Origin: Azolla pinnata
Lineage: Eukaryota > Streptophyta > Polypodiopsida > Salviniales > Salviniaceae
Assembly (NCBI GenBank): GCA_037176905.1
Contig: JBBBWG010020667.1
Span: 1-64,000 of the forward strand
DNA: 64,000 nucleotides
Direction of reading: 5' to 3'
Shown: piece by piece, positions 1-11,969 of the stretch
Numbering within the stretch: the first letter of the stretch is position 1
Layout of the letters: every line of letters starts with the position of its first letter
Made by a program: the position numbers and the translations under genes
The notes under the pieces: generated by a model
Database searches by the model: none
What the model saw: the letters and a program-made list of their open reading frames with translations, nothing else
What the model was told of the DNA's origin: nothing

Positions 1-217
1 CGTACCTCTCCAGCCACGCGCGGTGCGCGCCGCTCGCGCACAGCTCCTCCAGCGCCGCCGCCCTCGGCCTCGGCCTCGCCGCCGCCGCGCCCTGGTCACC
101 GTCGCCGTCATCGACCACAACCACCGCCGTCGCCCGCCGGCCTCCAGCTGGCGACAACGACAGCGACGGCGACGACGACGACAACAGCGACGGCGACAAC
201 GACGACAACAGCGACGG

Positions 218-259
<42 letters not shown>

Positions 260-280
260 CTCGTGCCTGCCGAATTCCAT
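1..280 (-). CDS. N-terminal part of an unidentified Ser-rich protein (gene runs off the left edge)
   Basis: On the minus strand an open frame begins at an ATG at 280-278 (M-E-F-G-R-H-E-P) and stays open to the window edge, so only about 93 residues are visible. After eight residues comes a Ser/Pro/Leu tract of about 40 residues encoded by a degenerate TCG/CCG/CTG/TTG repeat. An Ala/Gly/Arg stretch with a short acidic DDGDGDQ follows. The last visible part, with A-L-E-E-L-C-A-S-G and H-R-A-W-L-E-R-Y, has the look of a folded helical segment. The Ser frame is the one that keeps this ordered segment open, which is why I prefer it to the Arg-rich frames on the other strand. I do not recognise the family. 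The start is the first ATG in frame and sits directly behind a GA-rich leader. Confidence 0.5.
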
Positions 281-328
281 ATATCTATCTATCTATCTCT
301 CTCTCTCTCTCTCTATCTATCCATCTAT
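281..328 (-). promoter_or_regulatory. GA/GATA-rich leader immediately upstream of the 280 start codon
   Basis: Read on the minus strand, the bases just before the ATG are a GATA repeat followed by a (GA)n run and another GATA repeat. GA-rich 5' leaders are common in plants and are bound by BPC/GAGA-binding proteins in known cases. A role here is inference from composition and position only. Confidence 0.3.
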
Positions 329-1430
329 TGGTACCATCTACCTATCTATCAATGGTGTGCAAACACATCTTGTTATATATTTGCACATCCCCTATTCTTC
401 GCGAACCTGCCCCATTCCGAGCCTGTCCCGTTCCATCTATCTGCCTCTCTCTCACCGTGTGCAAAAACCCATCTTGTTTGTATGCTCGTCCCCTTTTCTT
501 CCTTCAGTACCATCTAAAGAAGATGCCCCATGATCAGCTGCCCTCCCTGGCCTTTTTCGGCGTGGTTTTGTTGGTGGGGGGGGGGGAAGAGCTCGGAAGT
601 GGAGTTTGTACTTACATACTACCCTCCACCCGCATCTCTTGCCTTTTCTTCCTTTTTTTCGTGGGCAAATGCGAAGGGGGTCAAAGCACGGCATCGAGAA
701 GGGGATCCGATCGGCCCCCCGCCCCATGCCCATGGATCCTTAGATGAGGATCAATCCTCATCAATGGATCAAACAATCGGATCGGCTGCCACATGCATCG
801 CTGCTCTTCCAAGGATCAATCGATTGGATCGGATCAGTCCACGTCGATCGATTCTATCAGATCAGTCAACATCAACAGATCGATCGGTCGATCCATCCAT
901 CCATCCATCCATCCATCCATCCATCCTGAGTAAGACAGGAGCGGTGAAATCGAATCTCCAAGAGATTACTTTGATGTGAATTCTCGGTCGAGTGATAGCG
1001 CGGTTTCCTAGGCTGCGGTCAGACCGCGTAATCTGGACCATGGCCCATCTATCGATGATTCCTATTGCCCCTACTTTCCCGATCGGCTTGCCGCTGTCTA
1101 GCAACAACCAATCTCGCGATCACTTATGGTTATGCTCGTAACACACAAGCAACGATCGGCGCCATTTCAAAGTGGATGTATTGCTCTTCTGATTAAGCGA
1201 GTGATCAAAGGAAGCCTCAAGAGAGTTTACAAGTCTCAGAATTACACGCTCGGATCGAGCCCTTTTCTCGTCCTCTAACTACCGCGGATCTTTCTTGGAA
1301 AGAATATATTTTAACTACCAATCGTGGTCATCGAGCGCGCTAATTCCCACACAACAAGCACGGTGCATTGGTGCGAGAGAAGCCGGCGGGAAATCTGTTT
1401 ATTCGTGAACAAATCGGATCGTATCGGCCC
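329..1430. other. intergenic spacer between two minus-strand genes
   Basis: No convincing gene. It contains C/T-rich low-complexity sequence (480-660), many GATC/GATCGAT words, and a perfect (ATCC)n microsatellite at about 893-926. It should hold the promoter of the left-edge gene and the 3' end of the SdpI-like gene. Confidence 0.6.
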
Positions 1431-4400
1431 TCATGCACTCTCGACGATGAGCGGCTCCTCGGCCGCCGCCGCTGCCCCGTCCGACGAGCTGCGCTCCTTT
1501 GAGTTGGCAACGACGGGGCCTCGAACGATCCGGAAGACCATGTACGAATCGAGGATGGTGAGCACATATGCGCCGATCCATATCACGATCGTGATCACAA
1601 AGTACTCGAGCCCGATCGGGCAGGCGAGGGCGAAGATGAAAAGGATGATCCCTGACACGATCAGCACCACCCCTGCTCAAAGTGCAGGGATCAACAGCAG
1701 AGTTAGGGGGGTTTAGGGTTTAGGGTTTAGGGTTATCCCCTCCCATTTTCTTTGGTTGCTTATTTTCTTTACCGGATCGTGCGTGGATCGTTCTCCAGTG
1801 CTCCGGCTCCGCGTTCCGGAAGAAGATCGGGACTCCGATCGACGAGTTGGGGTCGACATACTGAAGAAGAAGAAGAAGAAGAAGAAGAAGAAGAAGCATT
1901 GTGTTAGCGCATATTAGATTGGATATTAGGTATCAATAACGGCTCGGCTTGAACCCCAAATCAATCCATTTAACCGAGTTTATCTGGCTTAGCGGCTTGG
2001 TGTGGCTTGGCTTAACTCACTTCAAGATTGAGATTCATTCACCGGTTTCGGTTTGGCTCAGCTCGGCTCGAGCTTCTAGGGATTGCGTTTAACCAGCTTA
2101 GAGCCACTAAGCCGATTAAGCGCTTTTTTGTTGAAAAATGTGAAAAAAATTATTAATCTTGATATAAGGTTTGGCCTAAACCATTTCAGTCTTAACTGGT
2201 TTAGCCTAAACCGGTTTTAATTTAAGTCCTCACCAGTTTGACCTAAACCATTTTTAAGTCTTAACTGTTTTGAAAGGGATTAGGCTTAAAATATTGGGCT
2301 TGGGATCTCTTTAATCGGTCAAGCCGAGCTGAGTCGTCGTCGATAAATATTGGATAAAGTTGAGCTCCAAAACCCTAAACCCTAAATCTTAATCATGCGA
2401 ACGGGGACTAGTTAGCAGGCTGAGGTCTCATTCGTAAACGGAATTAACCAGACAAATCACTCCACCAACTGGGAACGGCCATGCATCGATCCAGCCCTCG
2501 AGATTCGATTCATATTTTAGGGTTTGTGGGGGGCCAGGGCGGGTTTGGGCGGACATACCTGGATGTTGTATCCTAGCCAGAGCAGGGCCCAGACGGCGAC
2601 GTTGGTCGTGAAGACTCGTGGGAGGAAGTCGTTGGAGTCGCTGAGCGCCGATGGCACGATGATGAGCACGAACACCATGAAGATGAGCACCGAGGGCAGC
2701 ACGATGATGTTCGCCACCGCGTACGACGACTCACCGCTACGAAACATCCAATGTTGTCACAGATGTAGCATACCATACTTTACAATATTGTTCTTTTTAA
2801 AAGTATTTGATAAACATTTATAAGGGAGAATTACCAAAAAGCGCCTGACGAAATTATACATTACATTTTAGCGCCTACTGAAAGAAAAAAAACTACATAT
2901 TGACACCTAATCTTATCTTCCGCTAAAAATTACATTCAGTTAATTCCGCTAGCATTAATTTTATTCCTGATCACTTCTCAGTAATTGATCTTTATCGATT
3001 CCCTTATTATATCCGATCAACAAAAGCTGGTAATTCTAAGAATCTAATTGATTGATTAGCGCATTGATTTGGAATTTAATCAAATAATTGAGCTTTAATC
3101 AATTAGTTAATTTGATGTAGATTGAGCACACAATTAATTAATTTGCTGTTAATAAATCAATCGCGTGTAAAATTTTAGAACTAGGTGCTAATTTGTAATT
3201 TCTGGTTTTGGTAGGCATTAAAAATGTAATTTATAATTTTGGCAGGTGTTTATCGGTAATTTTTCCAATTTATAAATACTTGGAATACATATTCTAACAT
3301 GTAGTATAAGTTAAATGCAAGCTAAGTACATTAAAGTACGTTAAATAATTATACAGTTTTACAATTAACTACACCTATGTATCACGCAAATTTTTCGTAT
3401 TCCCTTCCTTAGTATCCGTGAATCTATAAGAATCTTAAACTGTAGAAAATCGAATTTCAAACACAAACAAGTAACCTTAGTATAATTGATCTTTGATATT
3501 CTGTATAAGCTGGGGCTTAAAACAATGACAGTTCCAAAGCGTCAAATACGTGTAGAATACGTCCGAGTATTAGACAAGACGCATTTCATTCCATAAAACA
3601 GACGTTTTGATTTCAACAACATAGGTAAGATCGAATCGAAGGGGAGCTAAACCTTGAACCCTAAACCCTAAACTCTAAACCCTAAACCCTAAATGGCTCT
3701 CTGCAGGTCGGAACACCTGACGGACCCAAACAGATCTAGAGGGAACGATCGGGGCTCTTTACTTACCTCTGGGTCTTCAAGTCGGGATCGCGGCACGCGA
3801 CCTGGTATATGATGTACGGGATCACGAACTGCAGGAACGGGAACAACAGTAGCCCTAGCCATTTCGGTACCCATAGTATTGGGTGGCCTGCGCACACAGA
3901 CACACGAGAAGGCCGTGTTTGTTGATGCCGTCGTCGATCTAAACAAGTTCCTATAAGCCCTAATCATCTTCCTAATTATCATTATCGTCGCTCCAACCTT
4001 ATAGTAATCCGGTCGGCGAGATCTGCACGCCTCGTAATTAGCAACCGTCATCAACGATGTACTACTGTGTCAGCAGCTATAGCGTGACTAGGATTCGCTC
4101 GACTGGGATCTGTATTCCCCGATCATTAACCGCGCGCACCGGATGATTAACCCTAATTGCCCTACTAAGACCTTAGCAGCCTACTCTAATCACATGCATT
4201 TGGTAGTGCATGCGGAATGCACTCCCTAAACCTTGTTAGTTACATGGTACGCTAGTTAATCGAGTCTCGCGCACTAGCTTTTAACATTTAATTAGATCAT
4301 AATGCGCTGATCATTTGAACCTAATATGCGTACTTAAACCTGATTATATCATAATGCATTGACTTTTTCAGCGTAATTAGATCATAAGGCACTGGTCACT

Positions 4401-5064
4401 GAAACCTAATGTCTGTGATTGGGCTTAATTAGCACCGATCACGGAAGCCTAATGTGTGCGTCTGAGCTTAATTACCACTAATCACAGAAGCCTAATGCGG
4501 GCGCGTGAGCTTAATTAGCACTGATCACTGAAGCCTAATTGTGTGCGCTTGGGCTCAATTAGCACTGGTAACGGAAACCTAATGTGTGCCCTTGAGCATA
4601 ACTGGCACTGATGATCACTGAAACATAATTATGTGCGCGCGTGAGCTTAATTAGCACTTATCTCTTAATCCAATGCGTGCACCTGAGTTTAATCAGACCA
4701 TCATGCACAGATCACTGAATTTAGTACACTTTAATCCTAATGTGTGTGTACTTGAGCTTGATTAGAGAATCCTACTGCGCACTAATCCCCTTAAACCTAG
4801 CGTCCTATACCCTGCTTAATTGAGCTTAATTAAAGAAGATCCCGATCCCGCAGCGTAATTAAAGATCATATCGCGTGCGCCGATGATCATCGAGAAGCGA
4901 AGATTAAAGCGGATCAAGAAGAAGGGCAAAATTAAAAGGCGCTTACCGAACGCGCTCCACCAGAGGGGCAGCGACGAAGGGATGTCGTCCCAGTTGTCGA
5001 TGGCGAGGATCAAACTGGTGACGGTGAGCAGCAGCGGAAGAACGACAGGGTTATTTCTGGCCAT
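1431..5064 (-). CDS. six-helix membrane protein resembling the DUF1648/SdpI family, five exons
   Basis: Five exons on the minus strand (4947-5064, 3767-3887, 2559-2736, 1773-1860, 1431-1672), all with GT-AG borders and matching phases, give 248 residues. Start is ATG at 5064, stop TGA at 1431-1433. Helix 1 is about residues 7-22. It is followed by D-N-W-D-D-I-P-S-S-L-P-L-W-W-S-A-F-G-H-P (23-42) and helix 2 (about 46-68), which matches the pattern of DUF1648: helix, then 'LPxxIPxHWNxxGxPD', then helix. Two more helices (about 89-110 and 122-137) lead to IGVPIFFRNAEPEHWRTIH (147-165). That loop parallels the SdpI signature, in which an IGIRTPWTL-like loop precedes a W-R-x-x-H. Two final helices (169-190, 192-217) and a cytosolic-looking Ser/Ala/Glu tail follow. 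In bacteria SdpI is a membrane immunity and signalling protein; what a plant version would do is unknown. Gene structure is secure, family assignment is by eye. Confidence 0.72.
1711..1734 (+). repeat. telomere-like TTTAGGG tract in intron 4 of the SdpI-like gene
   Basis: About three and a half units of the Arabidopsis-type heptamer lie in the 100-bp intron between 1673 and 1772. Short interstitial telomere-like tracts (telobox) recur through this window. Confidence 0.9.
1863..1894. repeat. (GAA)n microsatellite forming the pyrimidine tract of an intron 3 acceptor
   Basis: On the minus (coding) strand this is a (CTT)n run that ends directly in the CAG acceptor before exon 4 of the SdpI-like gene. 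Its length may therefore affect splicing. Confidence 0.8.
2370..2388 (+). repeat. short CCCTAAA tract in intron 3 of the SdpI-like gene
   Basis: Two and a half units of the telomere-like heptamer within the intron spanning 1861-2558. Confidence 0.8.
2824..3266. mobile_element. MITE copy A (inverted-repeat, 9-bp target duplication) in intron 2 of the SdpI-like gene
   Basis: A 443-bp AT-rich element starts GGGAGAATTACC and ends GGTAATTTTTCC. Roughly 55 bp at each end form an imperfect inverted repeat (both sides carry TTACATTTT next to a GCCTAC box). It is flanked by CATTTATAA at 2815-2823 and AATTTATAA at 3267-3275, a 9-bp duplication with one mismatch. No coding capacity. Long inverted ends with 9-bp duplications fit a non-autonomous Mutator-like MITE. 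Copies B (15566-15944) and C (61015-61451) belong to the same family. Confidence 0.8.
3655..3694 (+). repeat. CCCTAAA tract in intron 2 of the SdpI-like gene
   Basis: About five units of the telomere-like heptamer, one mutated to CTCTAAA, lying between the MITE and exon 2. Confidence 0.85.
4305..4800. repeat. degenerate ~43-bp minisatellite in intron 1 of the SdpI-like gene
   Basis: Around ten diverged copies of a unit that runs CCTAATGTGTGCG, TGAGCTTAATTAG, CACTGATCACTGAAG. Copies near 4440-4560 are the best preserved and measure about 43 bp; those at the edges are diverged and variable in length. It fills about half of intron 1 (3888-4946). Confidence 0.8.
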
Positions 5065-5897
5065 AACTAGCTTATAGCTATAAGCAGGCGACAGAAGGAG
5101 ATCTCTGTCTTTCCTGCTGCCCAAATCGTCGATCAGATTGTAGATTGAAGCTGAATTCAGGCCATATACCAAGCATATATATATGGCAGATTCTTTACAA
5201 TATATGTATATATATATATATATATTATATGTCTGTAGATTGATCAGAGGATGCAATCGCCCACCAATGTACCACAACAGAATGGAGAAATTGAGGGAGA
5301 TCCCAACAAGCCTGCGATCGACAGAACGTGTTCGGGGGAGGGGGAGTCTTGCAAATTATAATCCATCAATTTTAGTATTGGCATCATGCGTTACCAGTAC
5401 AACATCACAACTTCTTGCAAGTCTAGATCTGAATGATCCTGTATATTGTTTTGCATTTCTCGAATCTGATCTTGCTGAACAAGTCAAAATGGCCTTCAAC
5501 TGGTCTTTGTCCTCCTTCAACACACACTTGCAAAACATCTTAAATTAAGTCAACGCGTGATAGATACCCATCATCATCCATACTTGAATGCCCTCTTGAT
5601 CATGATTCAAGATTCATGAGCATGGCCCATTGGTGATCTATAATCTCCATGGTTATATGGCCATCACCGTGGCCAATATATTCCCCGCCATCGAGATCTA
5701 GAATCCAAATGGAGCCTAACATGGCGCGATCGTGTGATGCCGCACTAGATTTAAAAAACAAAAAAGAGAAGCGAAACGCTGCACTAGATCGCCTTAAGAG
5801 CGTTCAATGGGGGGCACGAAATCGCGCCCTTCGTGCCTCCGCTTCGGAGCACGTCTACGCGAACTGCCATTGACACACACTCTACTAGTATGCCAAC

Positions 5898-5937
5898 AAA
5901 CCCTAAACCCTAAACCCTAAACCCTAAACCCTAAACC
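5898..5937 (+). repeat. interstitial CCCTAAA tract, five to six units
   Basis: Perfect telomere-type heptamers in the intergenic spacer; the longest heptamer run in the window. Confidence 0.95.
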
Positions 5938-6743
5938 TTATAAAACCCATGGATATCGACGATGGAATTCTTTCTTTCTGTTACGAAAGCTGGTAATTGT
6001 TAAATTCCCTATTGTTTTTTTTTACCATCGTCCTATTGATATGACCATTGTATGTCTGCCTTTGGCTTCTGACCCATACTGACGATCTCATCGGCCCTGG
6101 TATTCGCCCATTGGTCATGAATGGATTGTCACGTGATGCATGCCGGAGGTATTTGCCCGTGCATTCGTGGTGCATGAACATCGCTCCCCCGGGACGTGTG
6201 AATCTTGCAAAGTGGACCTCGGTTGGTCCGAGTCCATGGGTGCGTGTGCATTTTGTGCGGTCAGATGTGAACGCTTCCGCGCTAACGTTTTTACTTCGCT
6301 AGAGTGTCCAAGAAAATGGAACACGAAAGAAATCGGAATTACCATTTAGAAAGGGACTTAGGGTTTTTGTAAGACATTTAGTGGGTTCTTCCTTTCTTGG
6401 CGGTCGATAGGATGATGCTTCTTAGTCGATGGGGAGGTTGGGGTTGGTGACTAGAAGTTAGAGGATTTGGGGGAGTTGGTTTGACCAATTCTTAATCGAT
6501 CCTTGATTCGATGCAATTCAACCCGATTATACTGCTATTGCTCCACCTCGATTCATTCACCCTAAAACTCGGTAATTTTACATGGTGACTGTTTGCTGCA
6601 CTTATAGCAACCTAACAATCGCCAAATATTTATTTTTGACTATTCATATTTTGTCTATTCCACCACTTCTCAACATAAGTTAATTGCCCCATCCAACACC
6701 CCTCGTTGGATATTTCCACCTCCAATTACGTACTTGAATGATA

Positions 6744-6836
6744 GATGGATCATTATGTATCACTTGAGTTGATATAAAAGGTCATTTCTGATCGAGTCGT
6801 AGCTGATGCAGGGAGTTTTACTTTGAAAAAAAAAGG
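6744..6836 (+). repeat. dispersed repeat family 2, copy 1
   Basis: A ~90-bp block with GGATCATTATGTATCACTTG, then TTGATATAAAAGGTCATTTC and a GGGAGTTTTACTTTG end. The same block occurs at 14974-15070 (same strand) and 25352-25436 (opposite strand), about 70-80% alike by eye. Confidence 0.65.
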
Positions 6837-7206
6837 AGCTAACTGCCCCATCCAATCGTGACCTCTAACTCTAACAAATCATTGATATACATTGTTCCCT
6901 ACGCCTTACGAATCCAAGATGATGCAGCTCAATGGTTGACTCCGAAGAGTTTCCACCTTCTGTATGCACACTACCAACATCGAGCTCTATTGCTATTGAA
7001 TCCTTTCTCGGATTGCTACTTTAATATGATAGATTAGGAAAGAGAACCCGGTGAAGATGTGAGCCTCAACCGACACTCCTCACTTAAAAGAAATTATAAT
7101 TCAAAAACCTATATCCTCAATTTTTTTAACATCTATTTATAGCTATTCTCCTTCCAAGGTCTATTTATATATTTTAGGTTTTATTTATTTATTAATTATT
7201 TAGTTA

Positions 7207-10200
7207 TGTGAACGTTGTTGAAAAGCTCACCAGCAACAACTATCGAATGTGGAAGACGCGTATGGAGTTAATCCTCGAAAGGACGAACCTAAAAGAAATA
7301 GTCGATGGATCATCTGTAATGCCTATAAAAGCTGGAAAGGAGCAACAAATATGGAAAAGCAAGGATCTTGATGCAAGGATGGAAATCATCATGCACTTAA
7401 GTGATGAACAGCTTGACCATGTCTCGAGCTTGAAGACGGCTCACGAAATGTGGGAACATTTGCGGAAGCTACACCAACCGTCGGATGGAACAACGAAAAT
7501 ATTTTCGTACAGGACCCTGATAAACCTGTAGATGCACGAGAGAGAAGACATCGACACTTTCCTTAGTAATTGGAAGAAGCATCTTGATGCGGCAATAACG
7601 GCTGGTAACACTATAGAAGAAATTTCAAGGTGTGAGATTTTAACGGGCGCATTACTAGCATCTTGGATGCCTTTTGTAAGTATTAATAGAGAAGATAAAG
7701 CTTTGAACTTGCAAAACTTGATTGCAAAGTTAAAGCAAAATGAACTTCGACGGAAGAGAGCAAACCCTCAACATGAAGTCAATCATACGGCAATGGTGGC
7801 GGCAATTAGGATTCAACGTGGAAACGGTTTTTCGCCAAAACTGCGGATGCAGAAATTTCACCCGAAGAACAAACCAAATGGACTAGGCACAATTTCTATT
7901 TCCACAATTATTTGTAGGTATTGCAATAAACAAGGGCATTTTGAGCGCGATTGTAAGAAGAAGCGTTTTGAGCAAAAGGGAAAGTGGAAAGCTAGATCTC
8001 ATCCTCAAGCACACAATGCGCTACTGCAAGACGGCCCGAGTACACATTATCATGAAGATGACGACAGTGATGATTTTATTTAAGCTTTTATGTGTGATGT
8101 ACGTGGCGAATTTTCTAAGGCAAGTGAAGACGCTCTCTGGTTTTTCGACATCGGCGCCACGCATCATCTCACCAACAACAAGGCACACTTGCACAATTAT
8201 CATCCTTTATCGCAAGCGCGTGAAGTCCGTTTTGGTGACAATGGAATGAAAGTGGCTAATGGGAAAGGGGAAGTCCACCTATCAATGACTAAAACAAAGT
8301 TAATAAAGATTCCAAATGTTTATTATGTGCCTAGATTAATAAGGAATCTATTATCAGTAAGCGAAGCTACCGCTAATGGCACAGTAATAGAATTTCACCA
8401 TAACTTTGCCATAATCTACTACAAATTACAAATGGGTGAAACAGTTAAAGTTATGTGTCCAATGGTTGGACGGTTATATCCCTTAAAAATGATAGATCAA
8501 ACCCCTATTCACGCCCTAACTTCATTAGAATTTTCTCATACTGATTCAACCTTATTGTGGCATTATCGACTTGGGCATCTAAACCCAAAGTCAATGAAGA
8601 CGTGTCAAATTCATAAGTTACTTGAAGGTATCCCCCACAAGCCGTTCAAGTATATATCTATGTGTAAAGGATGTATTTTTGGAAAGCAAAGTCTCAAAAG
8701 TTCCCAAGCGAGAACAAGAAGAAGACGGAACGACCTCTGTAACTTGTTCACTCTGATCTATGCGGACCAATGCAAAGCTTGTCCTTAGATGGTAACAAAT
8801 ATTTCATCGCTTTCATCGACGACTAAACAAGGTTTACTATTCTATATTTTCTTAAAGAAAATTCGGGAGCGTTTAATTGTTTTTCAACATACAAAGCATA
8901 TGTGGAAAATCATCATCAATCTAAGATCTTAACTATAAGAACCGACAATGGTGGCGAGTATTTTTCCGGTGAATGTATTAAATTTTGTGATACTCATGGC
9001 ATCTGACATGAGCATATCGTCCTGTATAATTCGCAACAAAATGGAGTTGCCGAGCGAAAGAACAGAACCCGATTTGATGCTAGCCGAAGCATGCTACAAG
9101 TGGCGGGACTTCATAATAAATTTTGGCAAGAGGCGGTTTGTATGACATGTTATTTACAAAATTGGTCACCGCACAAAGTTTTGGGTTTAAACACCCCATA
9201 TACGCTTTGGTATGGACAAAAGCCACATATTGGTCATGTGCGTGTGTTTGGCTCTATCTCTTATAGTCACATACCTAAGGAGAAGTGAAAGAAATTGGAT
9301 CCACATGCAAGGAAATGCATCCTCATAGGATATGGAGAAGCCTCCGGCGTCAAAGCATATAAACTATTTGATTTGGATGCACAAAAGTTTTTCTTCAATC
9401 GATCCGTCACTTTTGACGAAGCCACTCTCATGGAGAAACACCAACATGAGCTACATCAATCAACTCCAAACCTGAAAACAAATGAATTAATCATTACCGA
9501 TGATTCACAAATAGATAATTATGTCGATCATTTATGCATTTACAACTAGATCACCAACAACATGCAAATACTCCGAAGAAAGAAAAAGGCAATGACGTTA
9601 CTTATTATTTCAATGAGATTCCAACTCAGTGCATTCCTCACTTATATGAAGAGAACAACAAGGCTGACCGTGACAAGAGTACGGTAAATTCTCATCTTAC
9701 AAAATCCTCTAATAAAGGACCTAATGACAATACATCCGAAAATGAAGGTGGTTATAATAATAAAATTGGTGGTGAATGCTCACCCCAACCATTTTCACAT
9801 CATGAGGGTTATTGGTTCCCAATGAACCTGGCCTCCACTAATGACGATATGGAGCAACATAACACTAATGTCACACGAGAAGATGCAACGTCTCAAATCT
9901 CATTGGGAAGTAAGAATTCATCTAATCCCTCAAGTGTTAACCGTAATCCTCCAAGTATAAGCAAGTTCAAAGCCTCTCGGCTACTTAAAACAACCAAGCA
10001 AAAGTACAAAAGTATTAAGGATATTATGGCGGATACCGAACCATTTGATGCCCTCATGGTAGACCTTGGTGAAGAGGAAGATTTGGTCTCGATAAAACCA
10101 CAAGGTGAACATAATCAGGTTACGCCAGGTGATTATGTTACATTAACCTCGCATGAAGCACTTAACAGTGAATTTAAGCGAGAATGACACCAAGCAATGA

Positions 10201-11969
10201 AAGAAGAGCTTGGGTCACTCATGAAGAACAACACTTGGGAGCTTGTTTCGCGTCTCAAGAACTGGAAGGTTGTAAGTTGTAAATGGGTTTTACGAGTCAA
10301 ATTTGACTCCAACGGAAACCCTATTCGTTTCAAAGCAAGAGTGGTTGCTCATGGCTTTACACAAGTTCCAGGACTTGATTTTAAGGAGACTTTTGCTCCG
10401 ACACTTCGAACGACCCCAATGAGGTTAGTTTGGGGACTCACAGCGGCCTTAAATCTTGAACTACGTCACCTTGATGTAGAAACGGCTTTTCTACATGGTG
10501 ATCTTGAAGAGGAGATTTATATGGAGCAACCACCACATTTTAAAGATGTGGAACATCCCAATTTTATTTGCAAATTGAAGAAAACTATCTATGGATTAAA
10601 GCAATCATCTCAAATGTTGCACTCAAAGCTACATTCTTATTTGGTAAAGATTAAGTTTAAGCGACTTTCTTCCGAGCCCAACTTATATATCCGTAAGGAT
10701 AGACAAACATTAATTATCCTTGGTGTATATGTGGATGATTTATCGATAGCTTCCAACAATATTGAAGCCTTACAACATTCCACACATCAATTACAACAAG
10801 TCTTCCCAGTTAAGGACTTAGGCCCAATGGAGCATTGTCTAGGCATTAAGGTAACTCGTAACCGGATTGAAGGAACTCTTTCAATTTCTCAAAAGAAACT
10901 TATTGACGATATATTACGGAAGTATGAAATGCAAGAGTGCAAACCAATTTCGACACCAATGACGGTACCTTGCAAGTTATCTATTGATGATAACCCCTCA
11001 ACTCAAACAGAGGTTCAATTCATGGAGACTATTCCTTATCATCAAATACTCGGAAGCATTCGTTACCTTGTTAGTTGTACGAGGCCTGATTTATCTTTTA
11101 GTGCTGGTTATCTCTCGAGGTTTATGCAAAATCCAGGAGTGAAACATTGGGAAGCACTCAAGCGAGTGATGCGGTATTTGCAGTACACTAAGGATATGAC
11201 AATAACCTATAAATCTTTCCAATCTTTGAATACATCATCGCTTGAAGGATGGCATACCTCACCACTTCAAGGATGGACGGATTCCGATTGGGGGGGGGAT
11301 GTGGATTCATCATGCTCCACTTCCAGTATGGTATTCATGTTTGCAGGTGGTGCTATATCGTGGAGGACAAAGAAGCAAACCACTATTGTATTATCATCTA
11401 CTGAGGCAGAGTATGTTGCCGCGGCACTAGCGGCGAAAGAAGGATTATGGCTTAAAAGTATTCTAAAGGAGTTGGATGTAATACAATTATCATATATGAA
11501 GATGTATTGTGACAATCAATCTTGTATTAAGATTGTCATAAACCCGAAGCTTACCGACCAGAATAAACATATAAAGGCGAAACACCATTTTTTGAGAGAT
11601 CTGGTCGAAATGAAAGAATTGGAATTACATTATACCTCGACAACGACAATGTGGGCAGATTTTCTTACTAAGCCAGTGTCACAACAGAAGCATTGGCAGT
11701 GTTGCTCAAAGTTGGGGTTGAAACTAATTCACGAGTAGACGATTTAGCATATTTATATTATGGGGGGTGTTAAAGCTATAATATAAATATTATTAATATA
11801 TTTATCCTACCTTTTTGGAAGGTCACATGGAACGGTTGAACCGTTTGGATGTACGACTCTCCATCATTATTCTCATCATATGTACCAACCTGTTTTAAGT
11901 TAGAATCAATATACACTCCCTTCTCTTCTTTGCTTTCTGTGGTGTTCTTGCTTCTCTCTCACAATAACA
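7207..11969 (+). mobile_element. Ty1/copia LTR retrotransposon fossil, broken, 3' LTR visible
   Basis: Order of parts is that of Ty1/copia: UBN2-type gag (about 7.2-8.1 kb) with a CCHC zinc knuckle C-R-Y-C-N-K-Q-G-H-F-E-R-D-C near 7.9 kb, protease region (8.1-8.3 kb), pre-integrase with H-x-R-L-G-H (8.5 kb), integrase (8.8-9.3 kb), reverse transcriptase with the Y-V-D-D box (10.2-10.9 kb), and RNase H (11.3-11.7 kb). A G-rich polypurine stretch precedes a 3' LTR of about 202 bp at 11768-11969 (TGTTA...TAACA). I found no matching 5' LTR upstream. The coding region carries several breaks and is dead, yet most domains remain readable, so it is middle-aged rather than ancient. Confidence 0.9.

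Larger units (their letters stand above)
5065..7206. other. spacer with small repeats between the SdpI-like gene and a copia fossil
   Basis: No gene supported. It holds an (AT)n run at about 5178-5226, a five-to-six-unit CCCTAAA tract at 5898-5937, one copy of a ~90-bp dispersed repeat at 6744-6836, and AT-rich sequence before the retroelement. The first few hundred bases should carry the promoter of the SdpI-like gene. Small open frames here are not similar to anything I know. Confidence 0.6.

Noticed and set aside
23-517. Plus-strand Arg-rich open frame at the left edge
   Set aside because: It is the antisense shadow of the minus-strand Ser-rich frame; composition is pure repeat (CGA) and no ordered segment appears.
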